NCBI GenBank assembly: GCA_021324435.1
Contig: JAJPIZ010000010.1
Location: forward strand, 1-64,000
Reading direction: 5' to 3'
Source: Anaerolineae bacterium
GTDB lineage: Bacteria; Chloroflexota; Anaerolineae; Anaerolineales; Villigracilaceae
Length of the DNA stretch: 64,000 nucleotides
Shown here piece after piece: positions 8,532 through 16,695 of the stretch. A program made the translations under genes and the position numbers. Position 1 is the stretch's first letter. Each line of letters opens with the position of its first letter. Below the pieces are notes generated by a model. The model did no database searches. It saw only the letters and a list, made by a program, of their open reading frames with translations, and had not been told where the DNA came from.

Positions 8532-8577
8532 TTGACATGCACTTGTGCGTGGACTACAATTTTGACGATAATTGTCA
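8532..8577 (+). promoter_or_regulatory. Sigma-70-type promoter and operator of the SOD gene
   Basis: TTGACA at 8532-8537 and TACAAT at 8555-8560 are exactly 17 bases apart. Immediately downstream, over the expected transcription start, lies TGACGATAATTGTCA (8563-8577), an imperfect palindrome with TGAC/GTCA ends. This position suits a repressor, for example a Fur-family metal or peroxide sensor; the regulator's identity is inference. Confidence 0.75.
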
Positions 8578-8618
8578 TAAAAATCTAGGTAGTCAAGACC
8601 ACCTCAAAGGAGAGGATC

Positions 8619-9224
8619 ATGGCATTTGAACTTCCAAAACTTCCGTATGCTGTTGACGCGTTGGAGCCTTACATTGACGCGCAAACGATGACCATTCATC
8701 ACGACAAACATCATCAGGCTTATATCACAAACTTGAATGGCGCCATCGAGAAACATCCTGAACTCGGCAAAAAGTCACTTGAAGACTTGTTGAAGGATTT
8801 GAACGCAGTGCCCGAAGACGTCCGCATCGCTGTGCGCAATCACGGCGGCGGGACGTGGAATCATTCCATGTTCTGGGAGATCATGGCTCCCAAGGCGGGC
8901 GGCGGGCCAAAAGGCGAATTGGCGAAAGCCATTGATTCGGCGTTCAAATCGTTCGATGCTTTCAAGGCCGAATTCGAGAAAGCCGCCAATGGCCGCTTCG
9001 GATCAGGCTGGGCCTGGCTCGTGAAGAAAGGCAGTGGGCTGGCTGTGGTCTCAACGGCCAATCAGGACAACCCGCTGTCCGATGGCTCGACGCCGATCAT
9101 GGGCATTGATGTTTGGGAACATGCGTATTACCTGAAATATCAGAACCGCCGCGCAGAGTATGTGACCAATTGGTGGAACGTCGTCAACTGGGACGCGGTG
9201 GCAAGCCGTTTCGCGGCGAAGTAG
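8619..9224 (+). CDS. sodA: Fe/Mn superoxide dismutase
   Basis: Cytoplasmic enzyme that dismutates superoxide. Metal ligands are visible in order: His in [11 protein letters not shown], His in TWNHSMFW, and Asp and His in [15 protein letters not shown]. The 201-residue length is standard and AAAGGAGAGG precedes the ATG. The run GGGPKGEL resembles Mn-type enzymes, but metal choice cannot be fixed by eye, so the symbol is provisional. It is monocistronic, with its own promoter-operator and terminator. Confidence 0.95.
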   Translation: MAFELPKLPYAVDALEPYIDAQTMTIHHDKHHQAYITNLNGAIEKHPELGKKSLEDLLKDLNAVPEDVRIAVRNHGGGTWNHSMFWEIMAPKAGGGPKGELAKAIDSAFKSFDAFKAEFEKAANGRFGSGWAWLVKKGSGLAVVSTANQDNPLSDGSTPIMGIDVWEHAYYLKYQNRRAEYVTNWWNVVNWDAVASRFAAK

Positions 9225-9241
9225 TTTCTGGTCATGTTGAG

Positions 9242-9270
9242 AAGGAGAAAGAGAAATCTTTCTCCTTTTT
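9242..9270 (+). terminator. Intrinsic terminator after the SOD gene
   Basis: AAGGAGAAAGA (9242-9252) pairs perfectly with TCTTTCTCCTT (9257-9267) around a GAAA tetraloop, followed by T residues. Confidence 0.88.
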
Positions 9271-9300
9271 GTTTCTTGATTGCTTAACTCAAAAACACGA

Positions 9301-9361
9301 TGTCATTCTGAGCGACCGCTTCGACTGTGCTCAGCGCAGCCTCCGGGAGCGAAGAATGACA
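9301..9361. repeat. Palindromic dispersed repeat, family A
   Basis: TGTCATTCT (9301-9309) and AGAATGACA (9353-9361) bound a GC-rich core containing GAGCGACC and GGAGCGAAG. This is the same family as 1-82. It fills much of the gap between the SOD and ferredoxin genes. Confidence 0.75.
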
Positions 9362-9465
9362 CGCGACGAGCTCAGGGCGGCATGCCTTATTCGTCAGCCT
9401 TGCGGGGAAATGGAAGCGGGATATAATAGGCGCGTGGTTGGTTAATTTTTCAAAGGAGAAAACTC

Positions 9466-9879
9466 ATGACTCATATCATCACCAGTTTATGTGTGCGTGA
9501 TCGCGGTTGTATCGAAGTCTGCCCGGTGGAGTGCATGGTGCCCGGTCAACCGATTAACGAATGGCCGTGGATTTACATTGACCCCGATACCTGCATTGAC
9601 TGCGGCGCGTGCGTCCCGGAATGTCCCTATGCGGCCATCTTCCCCGAAGACGAAGTGCCCTCGGCTTACACCGCCAAAGGCGGCGAGTACATCAGCAGGG
9701 TCGGACTCACCGGTCACTTCGAGGGCACGAACCATTTTGGAAACAAGATCTCACTGGACACCTGTAAACAACTCGCGGCTGGCGAAGTTGTTGACTTGAC
9801 CCAGGACATCAAGCCCAATTATGATTTCTTCAAGAGCGGCCCTGGTTACAGCGCGAAAGACAACGATAACGGCATGTAG
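9466..9879 (+). CDS. Ferredoxin (two Fe-S cluster motifs)
   Basis: A 137-residue low-potential electron carrier of the 7Fe/8Fe bacterial type. The first cysteine group is in CVRDRGCIEVCPVEC and the second is CIDCGACVPECPY. The C-terminal half beyond residue 65 lacks further cysteine motifs apart from one Cys in SLDTCKQL. AAAGGAGAAAACTC precedes the ATG. Its redox partner is not evident from its neighbours. Confidence 0.92.
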   Translation: MTHIITSLCVRDRGCIEVCPVECMVPGQPINEWPWIYIDPDTCIDCGACVPECPYAAIFPEDEVPSAYTAKGGEYISRVGLTGHFEGTNHFGNKISLDTCKQLAAGEVVDLTQDIKPNYDFFKSGPGYSAKDNDNGM

Positions 9880-9893
9880 TTTCCTTTGAGATA

Positions 9894-9923
9894 AAACAGC
9901 CCGCTCATCTGAGCGGGCTGTTT
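9894..9923. terminator. Bidirectional terminator, ferredoxin / FtsW operon
   Basis: AAACAGCCCGCTC and GAGCGGGCTGTTT form a long perfect stem around an ATCT loop between two convergent transcription units. Confidence 0.9.
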
Positions 9924-10008
9924 ATTTAATTCGCGCTGAGCGGAAGTTGAAGAGCGCTTTGGCGATGTGACCCTGTAGCGTCGTTCCGTTCGACGCGAGG
10001 ATGTTCAT
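9922..10008 (-). CDS. Possible 28-residue ORF coupled to the FtsW-fusion gene
   Basis: The stop of the FtsW-fusion gene overlaps an ATG as ATGA. The frame runs 28 codons (begins MNILASNGTT, ends FRSARIK), and its TAA touches the terminator. Stop-start coupling makes translation possible. It has no recognisable domain and could equally be chance, or a remnant of a longer C-terminus lost by frameshift. Confidence 0.3.
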   Translation of the reverse strand: MNILASNGTTLQGHIAKALFNFRSARIK

Positions 10009-12422
10009 GGTTTGATCGCCGCCTGAATCAATTGCCGCCCAATGGATTGCGCCATCAGCGGGCGATCTCCTTCGATGAGGACGACGACGGTCAATGGCAG
10101 GCCCTGCCAGTTTGGCAGCGTCCCGGCCAGATACCATGTAACCGGCTCTTTATTCGACCCGGCGTTGCCGATCCATTCCCAATAAAGCTGATCTTCCACT
10201 TTGAGCGTTTGCGCAACTAGGCTGATGTTGTCTGCGGCAAAGACATCCACCGGCGCGCTGAGAGATGGAAGCACGACCCAGCCTTGTTGTGGCGTGTTGA
10301 CGGCCAGCGCGATGCGCGGGGCGGGGCGCGTGCCATTGTTGCTGAGCGTCGCCGCCGCCAGCGTCATTTGAAGCGGCGTAACGCGCAGATTTTCAATCTC
10401 GCCATCTGCGCTCGGTTGTGCGACAGGCATTTGCACGTGCGGCGCGCTGTAAAAACCAAGACTCTTGTACAAACTTTTCACCTGGCTGGCCGGTTCATCT
10501 GTTTCGCCAACTGCATGGTAGAAGGGCGTGACGGCCGTTCCAGGCGGATACAGTCCCTGCGCGGCGCGGTTGATCAGCGGGGCTTCCTTGTCCGTGGCCA
10601 ATGCCTGACCAAGTTGTGCAAGTTTGTTTGGGTCGTAACCTGGATGTGAAGCCATGATAAGGATTTCCCCGGACTTTGCGTTGATCATAACAACGGCGCC
10701 TTTGGATCTGTTGAAGAGGAAGTCGGCTTTCTTCTGCAGTTTCAGATCGAGGCTCAGCCTCACATCCAGACCTGGAGGCGGCGTGCCGTAAAGCAAGTGA
10801 TCCCACCAGATAAGGCTGGCCGGATTTCCCTGCAAGCCGCGTAAGTAATTATCAAGTGAGGCTTCCAACCCCGCCTGACCATACGTGGGATTGGTGTAAC
10901 CGGTGAGCGGGGCAAGATCAGGATAAAGATAAACGCGCTGATATGAACCGCTTTTTCCCTCTGTGGCGTTGATGGGTTGATTGTCTCTATCCAGCAGGGA
11001 GCCGCGCAAAACGTAACGATCCGCGATGGAACGCCGCGGGTTGTCGGTGCGCGTCAACAGATCGGGGCCGCGAATGACAGCCCACCAGGAATCGGTCAAT
11101 GACGCGGCCGCTAACCCGATTCCAAGCAGCCCGGCGAGCAGAAAGTACGGGCGCGGCGACAAAAGCGCGGCGGGCTCCGTCTCGGTTTGATGACCGATGG
11201 TGAGTAAAAACGCGAGGGCAATGAAAGAAGTGAGGAGCGATGAGCCGCCATATGACACAAAAGGTAATGTCACGCCCGTGAGCGGCAACATGCGCAAATT
11301 GCCGCCGATGATGAGCAGGGCCTGGATGCCGAGGTGAGCCGTCAGGCCGGCGGCCAGCAATCGGCGATATTTGTCAGCGGCGCGCATGGAGGCGATTAAA
11401 CTTCGGGCGAGGATCAAGCCGAAGATGGCGAGCAGGCCGATGGTCCCCGCGAGACCGGTTTCTTCCGCGATGGCAGAGAAAACAAAATCGGAAATCGCCA
11501 CCGGCACGAGTCCGGGACTGCCAAGCCCGGGGCCGCGTCCAAATGTCCCGCCGTTGGCGATGGCAAGAAGCGATTGAATGACTTGATACGAACGCCCGCT
11601 TGGGTCGTTCCATGGATTGAGCCAGGCTTCGAGCCGCGCGTGAACGATGTCAATGAAAAAGAATCCCACAAGCCCGGCCAGCGTCAACGCGCCTGCAGTG
11701 ACGAGAAGCACGCGGCGTTTGTCGGTGGTGAGATAGAGCATGACTGTAAAGAGCAAAATGAAAATGCTGGCCATGCCAAGATCGCGCTGTACAACGAGGA
11801 GCAGGAGCGCCAATCCAGTGACAAACACAGTGGGGAGGAGCAGAGGAAAAGCAGGCAATCGGACCGGCATGTGGTCGGCGAGGTACGCGGCCAGATAGAC
11901 GACCAGCAAAAGTTTAAGCGGCTCAGACGGTTGCAGATAAAAGCCGCAACAGCCAAGCCACAAGCGCGGGCCGCTCCCGGTTGGATTTGTGCCAAACAGA
12001 AGAGTCAGTGCAGTGAGCGCGAGGCCGCCAGTGAGGAGGACATATTTATATCGGCGCAGGAAATTAAGATCATGCGGCGCGCGCAGGATGGCCGTGAACG
12101 CCGCGACGCTCACTCCCAGCCACAGCGACTGCCTTAAGCCGAAACTTGGATCGAGCCGCCAAATGGTGAGCAGGCCCCATCCGCTCAATAGCGCGGCAAG
12201 CGGGAAAAGATATGGATCGCGATCAGGGAGTCTTTGCGAAAGTGTACGATGCGCGAATAGAATCAATGCCGCCCAAAGCGCAAATCCAAGCCAGTGCGAA
12301 AGGCGGTAACTTACATTCCAGCTTTGTTCGCGCACAGCCGGCGCGAGAGTCAGGATGGCAGAATATAAAAATAGAAAAATCGCCGCCAGAATCAAAAGAC
12401 GGCGCTCACGCTGGTCAGCCAT
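10005..12422 (-). CDS. SEDS glycosyltransferase (FtsW/RodA) fused to a degenerate PBP transpeptidase domain
   Basis: Residues 1-412 form a polytopic FtsW/RodA/SpoVE domain that polymerises lipid II. The conserved catalytic Asp is present as D312 in ISDFVFSAIAEE, with FGRGPGLG before it and LPFVSYGGSS after it. Residues about 445-805 resemble a class B penicillin-binding protein (SGEILIMASHPGYDPN, INRAAQGLYPPG, LRVTPLQMTLAAA). The active-site S-x-x-K is replaced by TAVT (629-632) and no K-T-G motif is seen, so the transpeptidase half looks inactive. The start overlaps mtnP by 8 bases. In actinobacteria rodA and pbpA are adjacent genes near fhaA/fhaB, so this looks like their fusion. Confidence 0.9.
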   Translation of the reverse strand: MADQRERRLLILAAIFLFLYSAILTLAPAVREQSWNVSYRLSHWLGFALWAALILFAHRTLSQRLPDRDPYLFPLAALLSGWGLLTIWRLDPSFGLRQSLWLGVSVAAFTAILRAPHDLNFLRRYKYVLLTGGLALTALTLLFGTNPTGSGPRLWLGCCGFYLQPSEPLKLLLVVYLAAYLADHMPVRLPAFPLLLPTVFVTGLALLLLVVQRDLGMASIFILLFTVMLYLTTDKRRVLLVTAGALTLAGLVGFFFIDIVHARLEAWLNPWNDPSGRSYQVIQSLLAIANGGTFGRGPGLGSPGLVPVAISDFVFSAIAEETGLAGTIGLLAIFGLILARSLIASMRAADKYRRLLAAGLTAHLGIQALLIIGGNLRMLPLTGVTLPFVSYGGSSLLTSFIALAFLLTIGHQTETEPAALLSPRPYFLLAGLLGIGLAAASLTDSWWAVIRGPDLLTRTDNPRRSIADRYVLRGSLLDRDNQPINATEGKSGSYQRVYLYPDLAPLTGYTNPTYGQAGLEASLDNYLRGLQGNPASLIWWDHLLYGTPPPGLDVRLSLDLKLQKKADFLFNRSKGAVVMINAKSGEILIMASHPGYDPNKLAQLGQALATDKEAPLINRAAQGLYPPGTAVTPFYHAVGETDEPASQVKSLYKSLGFYSAPHVQMPVAQPSADGEIENLRVTPLQMTLAAATLSNNGTRPAPRIALAVNTPQQGWVVLPSLSAPVDVFAADNISLVAQTLKVEDQLYWEWIGNAGSNKEPVTWYLAGTLPNWQGLPLTVVVLIEGDRPLMAQSIGRQLIQAAIKP

Positions 12423-13287
12423 TCTCGAAATATTTTTTGACCAGCAGATTTAATTTGTTTTTTGTTTCAGCCGGGATTCTGTCGCGCCGCGTGATCAAAG
12501 CGGTGGCGAGGGCTTGCCCGCAATCGCAATCTCGTTGTGATTTGAGGCCGCGTGCCAGGTGGCGGACAGCATCCTGCGCCATGCGCGTGTTTTTATTCAG
12601 GATTTGAATCACCATTTCAACGGTCACAGGCGCTTCGCTGACGTGCCATACGTCGTAATCAGTGACGTGCGCCATGACCGCATAGCAAATCTCAGCCTCA
12701 CGCGCGAGAAAGGCCTCGGGCGAAGTCGTCATGCCGATCAGCGACATGCCCCACGAGCGGAACAAATTCGACTCGGCCTTTGTGGAGAAGCGCGGACCTT
12801 CGATGGTGATGAACGTCCCGCCGCGATGCACGGTCGCGCCGGTGGTTTTGACCGCTTTTTCCAGCTGACTTGAAAGGTCTTCGCAAAACGGATTGGCGAC
12901 GCTGATGTGTCCGACCAATCCCTCGCCGAAAAATGACCGAATGCGATTTTTTGTGTTGTCGAAGAGTTGATCGGGGATGACAATGTGGCCAGGCGCGTAA
13001 TCTTCACGCAAAGAGCCGCAGGCGCTGACGCTAATGATGCGCTCCACGCCCAATGATTTGAGGGCGTAAATATTGGCGCGATACGGGACTTCGGTGGGTG
13101 TGATGTGATGACCGATTCCGTGCCGCGCCAGGAAGGCAATCTTTCTGCCTTCGATGGTTCCAACGACAATCGGCGCGCTGGGTTTTCCAAATGGGGTGTC
13201 AAGGTCGAGTTCATTTGTGTCTTGCAGGCCCTCCATGTTGTACAGGCCTGATCCACCGATGATTGCAAGTTGAACAGTTTCAGTCAT
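12415..13287 (-). CDS. mtnP: S-methyl-5'-thioadenosine phosphorylase
   Basis: Purine-nucleoside-phosphorylase-fold enzyme that splits methylthioadenosine to adenine and methylthioribose-1-phosphate, in methionine salvage. Visible features are GGSGLY near the N-terminus, RHG(I)GH, the phosphate/sugar-site block GPRFSTKAES, and VTDYDVWH, whose Asp residues select 6-aminopurines. The 290-residue length is typical. It sits between fhaB and the FtsW fusion in one leftward unit, where actinobacteria carry a PP2C phosphatase gene; a functional link to cell division is not obvious. Confidence 0.95.
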   Translation of the reverse strand: MTETVQLAIIGGSGLYNMEGLQDTNELDLDTPFGKPSAPIVVGTIEGRKIAFLARHGIGHHITPTEVPYRANIYALKSLGVERIISVSACGSLREDYAPGHIVIPDQLFDNTKNRIRSFFGEGLVGHISVANPFCEDLSSQLEKAVKTTGATVHRGGTFITIEGPRFSTKAESNLFRSWGMSLIGMTTSPEAFLAREAEICYAVMAHVTDYDVWHVSEAPVTVEMVIQILNKNTRMAQDAVRHLARGLKSQRDCDCGQALATALITRRDRIPAETKNKLNLLVKKYFENG

Positions 13288-13368
13288 GGCGCCGCCTCGC
13301 GATTAAAAAAGTAACCACAGATGAACGCGGATGATTTTTGATCTTTTGATAAACGTCGCGCAATCGCA

Positions 13369-13818
13369 TCAAACATTTTGTATGTCTGTGTTTCCGTTCA
13401 AGCTCACATTCACGCGCACTTTTCCGCATTTGATTTCATCGCCGGTCATGAGCACTGCGGCGGTGGAAAGTTTTTCTTTGTTCAAACTCGTTCCGTTGGT
13501 CGAGTCGAGATCCTCGACCCACCATTGTCCATGATGGTAACTGAGCCGCGCGTGGCGCACGGAGACGGTCTCATCCTCAAGTTGCAGATCGCAGGATGGA
13601 TCGCGCCCGAGTGTGACCTCAGCCTGGGAAAAAGATCGTAACGCGGGCGCCCGGTTCCGGGTCCGGACCTCGAGGCGGATGGCCGGTATCTTGCGCGCCA
13701 CAACTCGCAGACCGGTCTGCTTTATATCTTGCCAGATGATCCACAATGTCCAGCCGAGAAATGCGTACAAGCCCAACGTCAGCAAAATACGCAGGACGAG
13801 GACGATGGGGCCGCTCAT
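13369..13818 (-). CDS. Membrane-anchored FHA-domain protein (FhaB-like)
   Basis: 149 residues: one N-terminal transmembrane helix (about residues 4-28) and a C-terminal FHA domain that binds phosphothreonine peptides. The FHA signature is complete: VTLGRDPSCDLQLED, SVRHARL and DLDSTNGTSLN. This layout and its place directly after fhaA match actinobacterial FhaB (FipA), which links Ser/Thr kinases to division proteins. The start overlaps the fhaA stop (ATGA). No kinase gene is nearby. Confidence 0.9.
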   Translation of the reverse strand: MSGPIVLVLRILLTLGLYAFLGWTLWIIWQDIKQTGLRVVARKIPAIRLEVRTRNRAPALRSFSQAEVTLGRDPSCDLQLEDETVSVRHARLSYHHGQWWVEDLDSTNGTSLNKEKLSTAAVLMTGDEIKCGKVRVNVSLNGNTDIQNV

Positions 13819-14639
13819 TTCTTCTTTTTCTTGGTGGGAGGCATCGTCCTTAACACGGCAGTCGGGCGTTCGGCGCCTGCTTCACTTTTGAACGGGGAGG
13901 TGCTTGCCAGATCAGGGCGCGGCGGAGGATTATCTTGACCAAAGATAAGTGCAACGCCTGCAAGTGAAATCACGTCGCCGGGATAGAGGACGCTCTGGCT
14001 GGCGCGTTGTCCATTGACGAATGTGCCGCCCGTGGAGTTGAGATCAAAGAGGACATAGCGCCCTTTGATGGCGCGCAATTGAGCATGGTTGCGAGAAACG
14101 CGCGGGTCGTCAACGACGAGGGTGTTGTCCAGGCGGCGGCCGATGTTGATGACGCTCTGCTTGAGAGGAAATACCTTCACGCCTTCGACGATGAGAAAGG
14201 CATTGTCGGGGATGGCGTCTGTCTGTCCCTCATCGGTTTCTGATTCGTTTTTCATGTCTTTCGTTTCTGCCATAGGTTCAACCTTGTGTGACGCTATGAA
14301 CTTAAAATCGCCCGGAGCGAGGCTGGCATCTTCCGCGATGGTGATGGTGGGCGAAGTTTGAAATTGCAAACTTGCATCCCGGCCGGCTGTTTTTAAAATC
14401 TCTAAAAGCGTTTCCAAAAGATCTGGTTCCTGCCAGCGGGCGAGCGAGTTTGAATCGGCAAGCAGGGTGTAGACGTTCGGCGCCAGACGCGTTCCATCTG
14501 GCTGTGTCGTGACGCTGGCCTGCATGGCCGAGGTTATTTTTTGAACGATCAGGGTTTCTGCTTTTTGTCCGGGCAGAGCGCTGGCCAATTGCACTTCGAT
14601 CAGCGACTGGAGACGGGCTTCCAATTCCTGTAGATTCAT
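13815..14639 (-). CDS. FhaA-like protein: DUF3662-type N-terminus plus FHA domain
   Basis: 274 residues from the ATG at 14639. The N-terminal 120 residues (begin MNLQELEARLQSLIE) resemble the FhaA N-terminal domain. An acidic linker follows, and the C-terminal FHA domain has VINIGRRLDNTLVVDD, VSRNHAQL and DLNSTGGTFVNGQ. A longer frame to 14738 runs back into a dispersed repeat and is rejected. FhaA in mycobacteria binds the flippase MviN and regulates peptidoglycan synthesis; a similar role is inferred from the adjacent FtsW gene. Confidence 0.88.
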   Translation of the reverse strand: MNLQELEARLQSLIEVQLASALPGQKAETLIVQKITSAMQASVTTQPDGTRLAPNVYTLLADSNSLARWQEPDLLETLLEILKTAGRDASLQFQTSPTITIAEDASLAPGDFKFIASHKVEPMAETKDMKNESETDEGQTDAIPDNAFLIVEGVKVFPLKQSVINIGRRLDNTLVVDDPRVSRNHAQLRAIKGRYVLFDLNSTGGTFVNGQRASQSVLYPGDVISLAGVALIFGQDNPPPRPDLASTSPFKSEAGAERPTAVLRTMPPTKKKKK

Positions 14640-14707
14640 TTTCTTCCGTGTTGATGAGATTATTATAGAGGCGAGGGGGTAATTCTGCAAGTCTGATTTA
14701 TGTAAAG

Positions 14708-14794
14708 CGTCATTGCGAGCCTCGAAGGGGCGAAGCAATCTCTAGAGCTATCTGGTGATTGCTTCGGCGGGAACAGCACCGCCTCGCAATGACG
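14708..14794. repeat. Palindromic dispersed repeat, family B
   Basis: CGTCATTGCGAG (14708-14719) is the exact reverse complement of CTCGCAATGACG (14783-14794). An inner pair CGAAGCAATC/GATTGCTTCG matches the core of the composite repeat at 7331-7367. Confidence 0.82.
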
Positions 14795-14803
14795 TTTCAT
14801 TGG

Positions 14804-15397
14804 TTACAAAAGTTGTCCGCAGTTTGGACACCTGACTTCGCCGGGTTGAACGACGAAGCCGCAATTTTTACAAGTCCCCGGCTGAGCTTTTCCAAGCGGC
14901 GCGCCGCAGGCGAGGCATGCGCCCTCGCCGACCAGATTTGCCGTTCCACAATATTCGCAGACAAGGCGGCTTAGTCTTGCAGAGAGTTGATGACTCGCCC
15001 CCGCGGCTTGCGCGGCCTGTCCAATCACCTGCCAGACGCGCTCGGTAAGTTGTAAATTTTCGACATCCTGCGCGAGGTCATCGAGTCTGTTGAGCAATGT
15101 CCATGGGTTGCGAAGAGCGGTGAAGGCCGTCCAGCCCAAAGAGGCGGCGGTGCCCATCCATTCTTGTTGCCCCAGTTGCGCCATCACGCCGTCCGGCACT
15201 TTTTGCAGAGTCACAGTCAGCGCAGTTTGGCCTCCTGAGGTGGCGTCCGGCCGCGTTCCGATTTGAACCGCAAGATGATCGCTTTGTCCCAGGATCTGTG
15301 CCCGCAGATTTCCTCGATTGAATTCTGCCAGAAGCGCCTGGGCAATGTCAGCGGGATTAAGGTCGCCATGAAAGATTCGAGCCGCAGGGTTGTCCAT
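14804..15397 (-). CDS. Zinc-ribbon protein upstream of fhaA
   Basis: 197 residues. The C-terminus has two rubredoxin-like zinc ribbons: CEYCG...CLACG and CKNCG...CPNCG. The N-terminal part (DLNPADIAQALLAEF) is of unknown family and loosely recalls FhaA-type domains. No signal peptide or membrane helix is evident. It is the first gene of the leftward FHA/FtsW group, but a repeat separates it from fhaA. A TATAAT lies 7 bases before the ATG, so the transcript may be leaderless. Function unknown. Confidence 0.8.
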   Translation of the reverse strand: MDNPAARIFHGDLNPADIAQALLAEFNRGNLRAQILGQSDHLAVQIGTRPDATSGGQTALTVTLQKVPDGVMAQLGQQEWMGTAASLGWTAFTALRNPWTLLNRLDDLAQDVENLQLTERVWQVIGQAAQAAGASHQLSARLSRLVCEYCGTANLVGEGACLACGAPLGKAQPGTCKNCGFVVQPGEVRCPNCGQLL

Positions 15398-15404
15398 GAT
15401 TTCG

Positions 15405-15412
15405 ATTATAAT
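15405..15412. promoter_or_regulatory. Symmetric divergent -10 element
   Basis: The 12-base palindrome CGATTATAATCG at 15403-15414 presents TATAAT on both strands (15407-15412 plus, 15405-15410 minus). It lies between the divergent zinc-ribbon and SH3 genes, so one sequence may serve as the -10 box of both. Confidence 0.6.
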
Positions 15413-15443
15413 CGCGAGTATCCCTTTCAGAGACTATTACGAA

Positions 15444-16073
15444 ATGAAGCGATTCTGGTTTCAGTTTTCCATTTGGACATGTATTGCCGCGTCTTTTCTT
15501 GGACTTGTGCTGGGCGCGACCTCCCGAACTTCCGTCTCCGCTCAAACCGCCGCGACACTGCAGAATACAGTGCAGGCCGATACGCCGACGCCGGGCGGAC
15601 CGACTCCGTTTATCACGCAGACATACAGCGAACCGATCAATGTGCGAACGGGGCCAAGTACGGTTTATTATCCGATCATCGGTCAACTTCCTGTGGGCGC
15701 GATGGCTCCGGCGTTGGGTGTTTCACCAAGCCGCGCGTGGATTCAAATTTCGTATCCACCCGGTCCCGGCGGTGTTGGCTGGGTCTATGCCGCGAATGTC
15801 ACGTTGTCTCCCGGCTATTTGCCGGTGATAGAACCTCCGCCCACATCTACGCCGCTTGCCACCGATACCATTGACCCAACCTTTGCCGCACAATTCAATA
15901 TTCAGCCAACGAGTACGCGCCTGCCAACGTTCACTCCGCCTGCGCCGCTGGTCATTCCAACCTTTGCCAATTCCATGGCATCGCCTTCCTCGTCTCCGAT
16001 GGGCGCGGTGATCATGATCGTTGCCATAAGCGGGACTCTTGTTTTGGTTGTTTCCCTTTTTGTTCGTCGCTAA
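15444..16073 (+). CDS. Secreted, C-terminally anchored SH3-like domain protein
   Basis: 209 residues from the ATG at 15444, which is preferred because a signal peptide follows it (MKRFWFQF... ending near SAQTA). A bacterial SH3-like domain follows with INVRTGPSTVYYPIIGQLP and GWVYAANVTL. Then come a Thr/Pro-rich linker and a C-terminal hydrophobic anchor ending FVRR. Such domains bind cell-wall peptides. The next gene is a tandem paralogue three bases downstream. Confidence 0.85.
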   Translation: MKRFWFQFSIWTCIAASFLGLVLGATSRTSVSAQTAATLQNTVQADTPTPGGPTPFITQTYSEPINVRTGPSTVYYPIIGQLPVGAMAPALGVSPSRAWIQISYPPGPGGVGWVYAANVTLSPGYLPVIEPPPTSTPLATDTIDPTFAAQFNIQPTSTRLPTFTPPAPLVIPTFANSMASPSSSPMGAVIMIVAISGTLVLVVSLFVRR

Positions 16074-16075
16074 TC

Positions 16076-16693
16076 ATGTTTGTTCGGAAGTTTGCTTTTC
16101 TGTTGCTTTTGGCGGTGGCGGGAATTATTTTGGCGTTTAGCGTTCCAGAGCCTGCGCCGGTACTTGCTCAACAGCCAACCGGTTCCATTCCAACAGTGAC
16201 GGGCACACCGTCTGGCCCGATGGTTTCCGTGGATATTAGCCTGCAACAAATTGACGTTTACGCCGGGCCAAGCAGTTTTAACTACCCGCGGATCGGAGTA
16301 TTGCTGAGCGGGATAAAAGTGCCTGCACTTGGCCGGGCGCGCGGTGACAATGATTGGATCATGATTCGTTACGAGGGTGTGCCGGGATCAGTGGGATGGG
16401 TGTACGGTTTATACGTTTCGCTGACAGGTGGATCCAATTTGCCTGTCGTGGATATTCCGCCTACGCCGACTCCTGCTTCCACGCCTACCATCAATCCCAT
16501 ACTGGCGGCGACCTTCATCCCGTCATCTGTGGCAACCCATTTGCCGACTTACACGCCGGTCGAGCCATTGGCTATTCCCACTTTCGTTGATAAGGCACAG
16601 CCTCCGAGTCGTATCCCGGTCGGCTTATTGATTTTCGGCTTCGCATTTATTGGCGCGTTGGGAGCGATTATTTCATTTCTGCGCGGTAGATAA
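16076..16693 (+). CDS. Secreted SH3-like domain protein, tandem paralogue
   Basis: 205 residues with the same plan as its neighbour: signal peptide ending near VLAQQ, SH3-like domain (VYAGPSSFNYPRIGVLLSG, GWVYGLYVSL), Thr/Pro linker with THLPTYTPVEPLAIPTF, and a C-terminal anchor. The linker motif matches TRLPTFTPPAPLVIPTF in the first copy, so the pair arose by duplication. Here INVRTG has become IDVYAG, a change at the ligand-proximal loop. Confidence 0.85.
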   Translation: MFVRKFAFLLLLAVAGIILAFSVPEPAPVLAQQPTGSIPTVTGTPSGPMVSVDISLQQIDVYAGPSSFNYPRIGVLLSGIKVPALGRARGDNDWIMIRYEGVPGSVGWVYGLYVSLTGGSNLPVVDIPPTPTPASTPTINPILAATFIPSSVATHLPTYTPVEPLAIPTFVDKAQPPSRIPVGLLIFGFAFIGALGAIISFLRGR

Positions 16694-16695
16694 AA

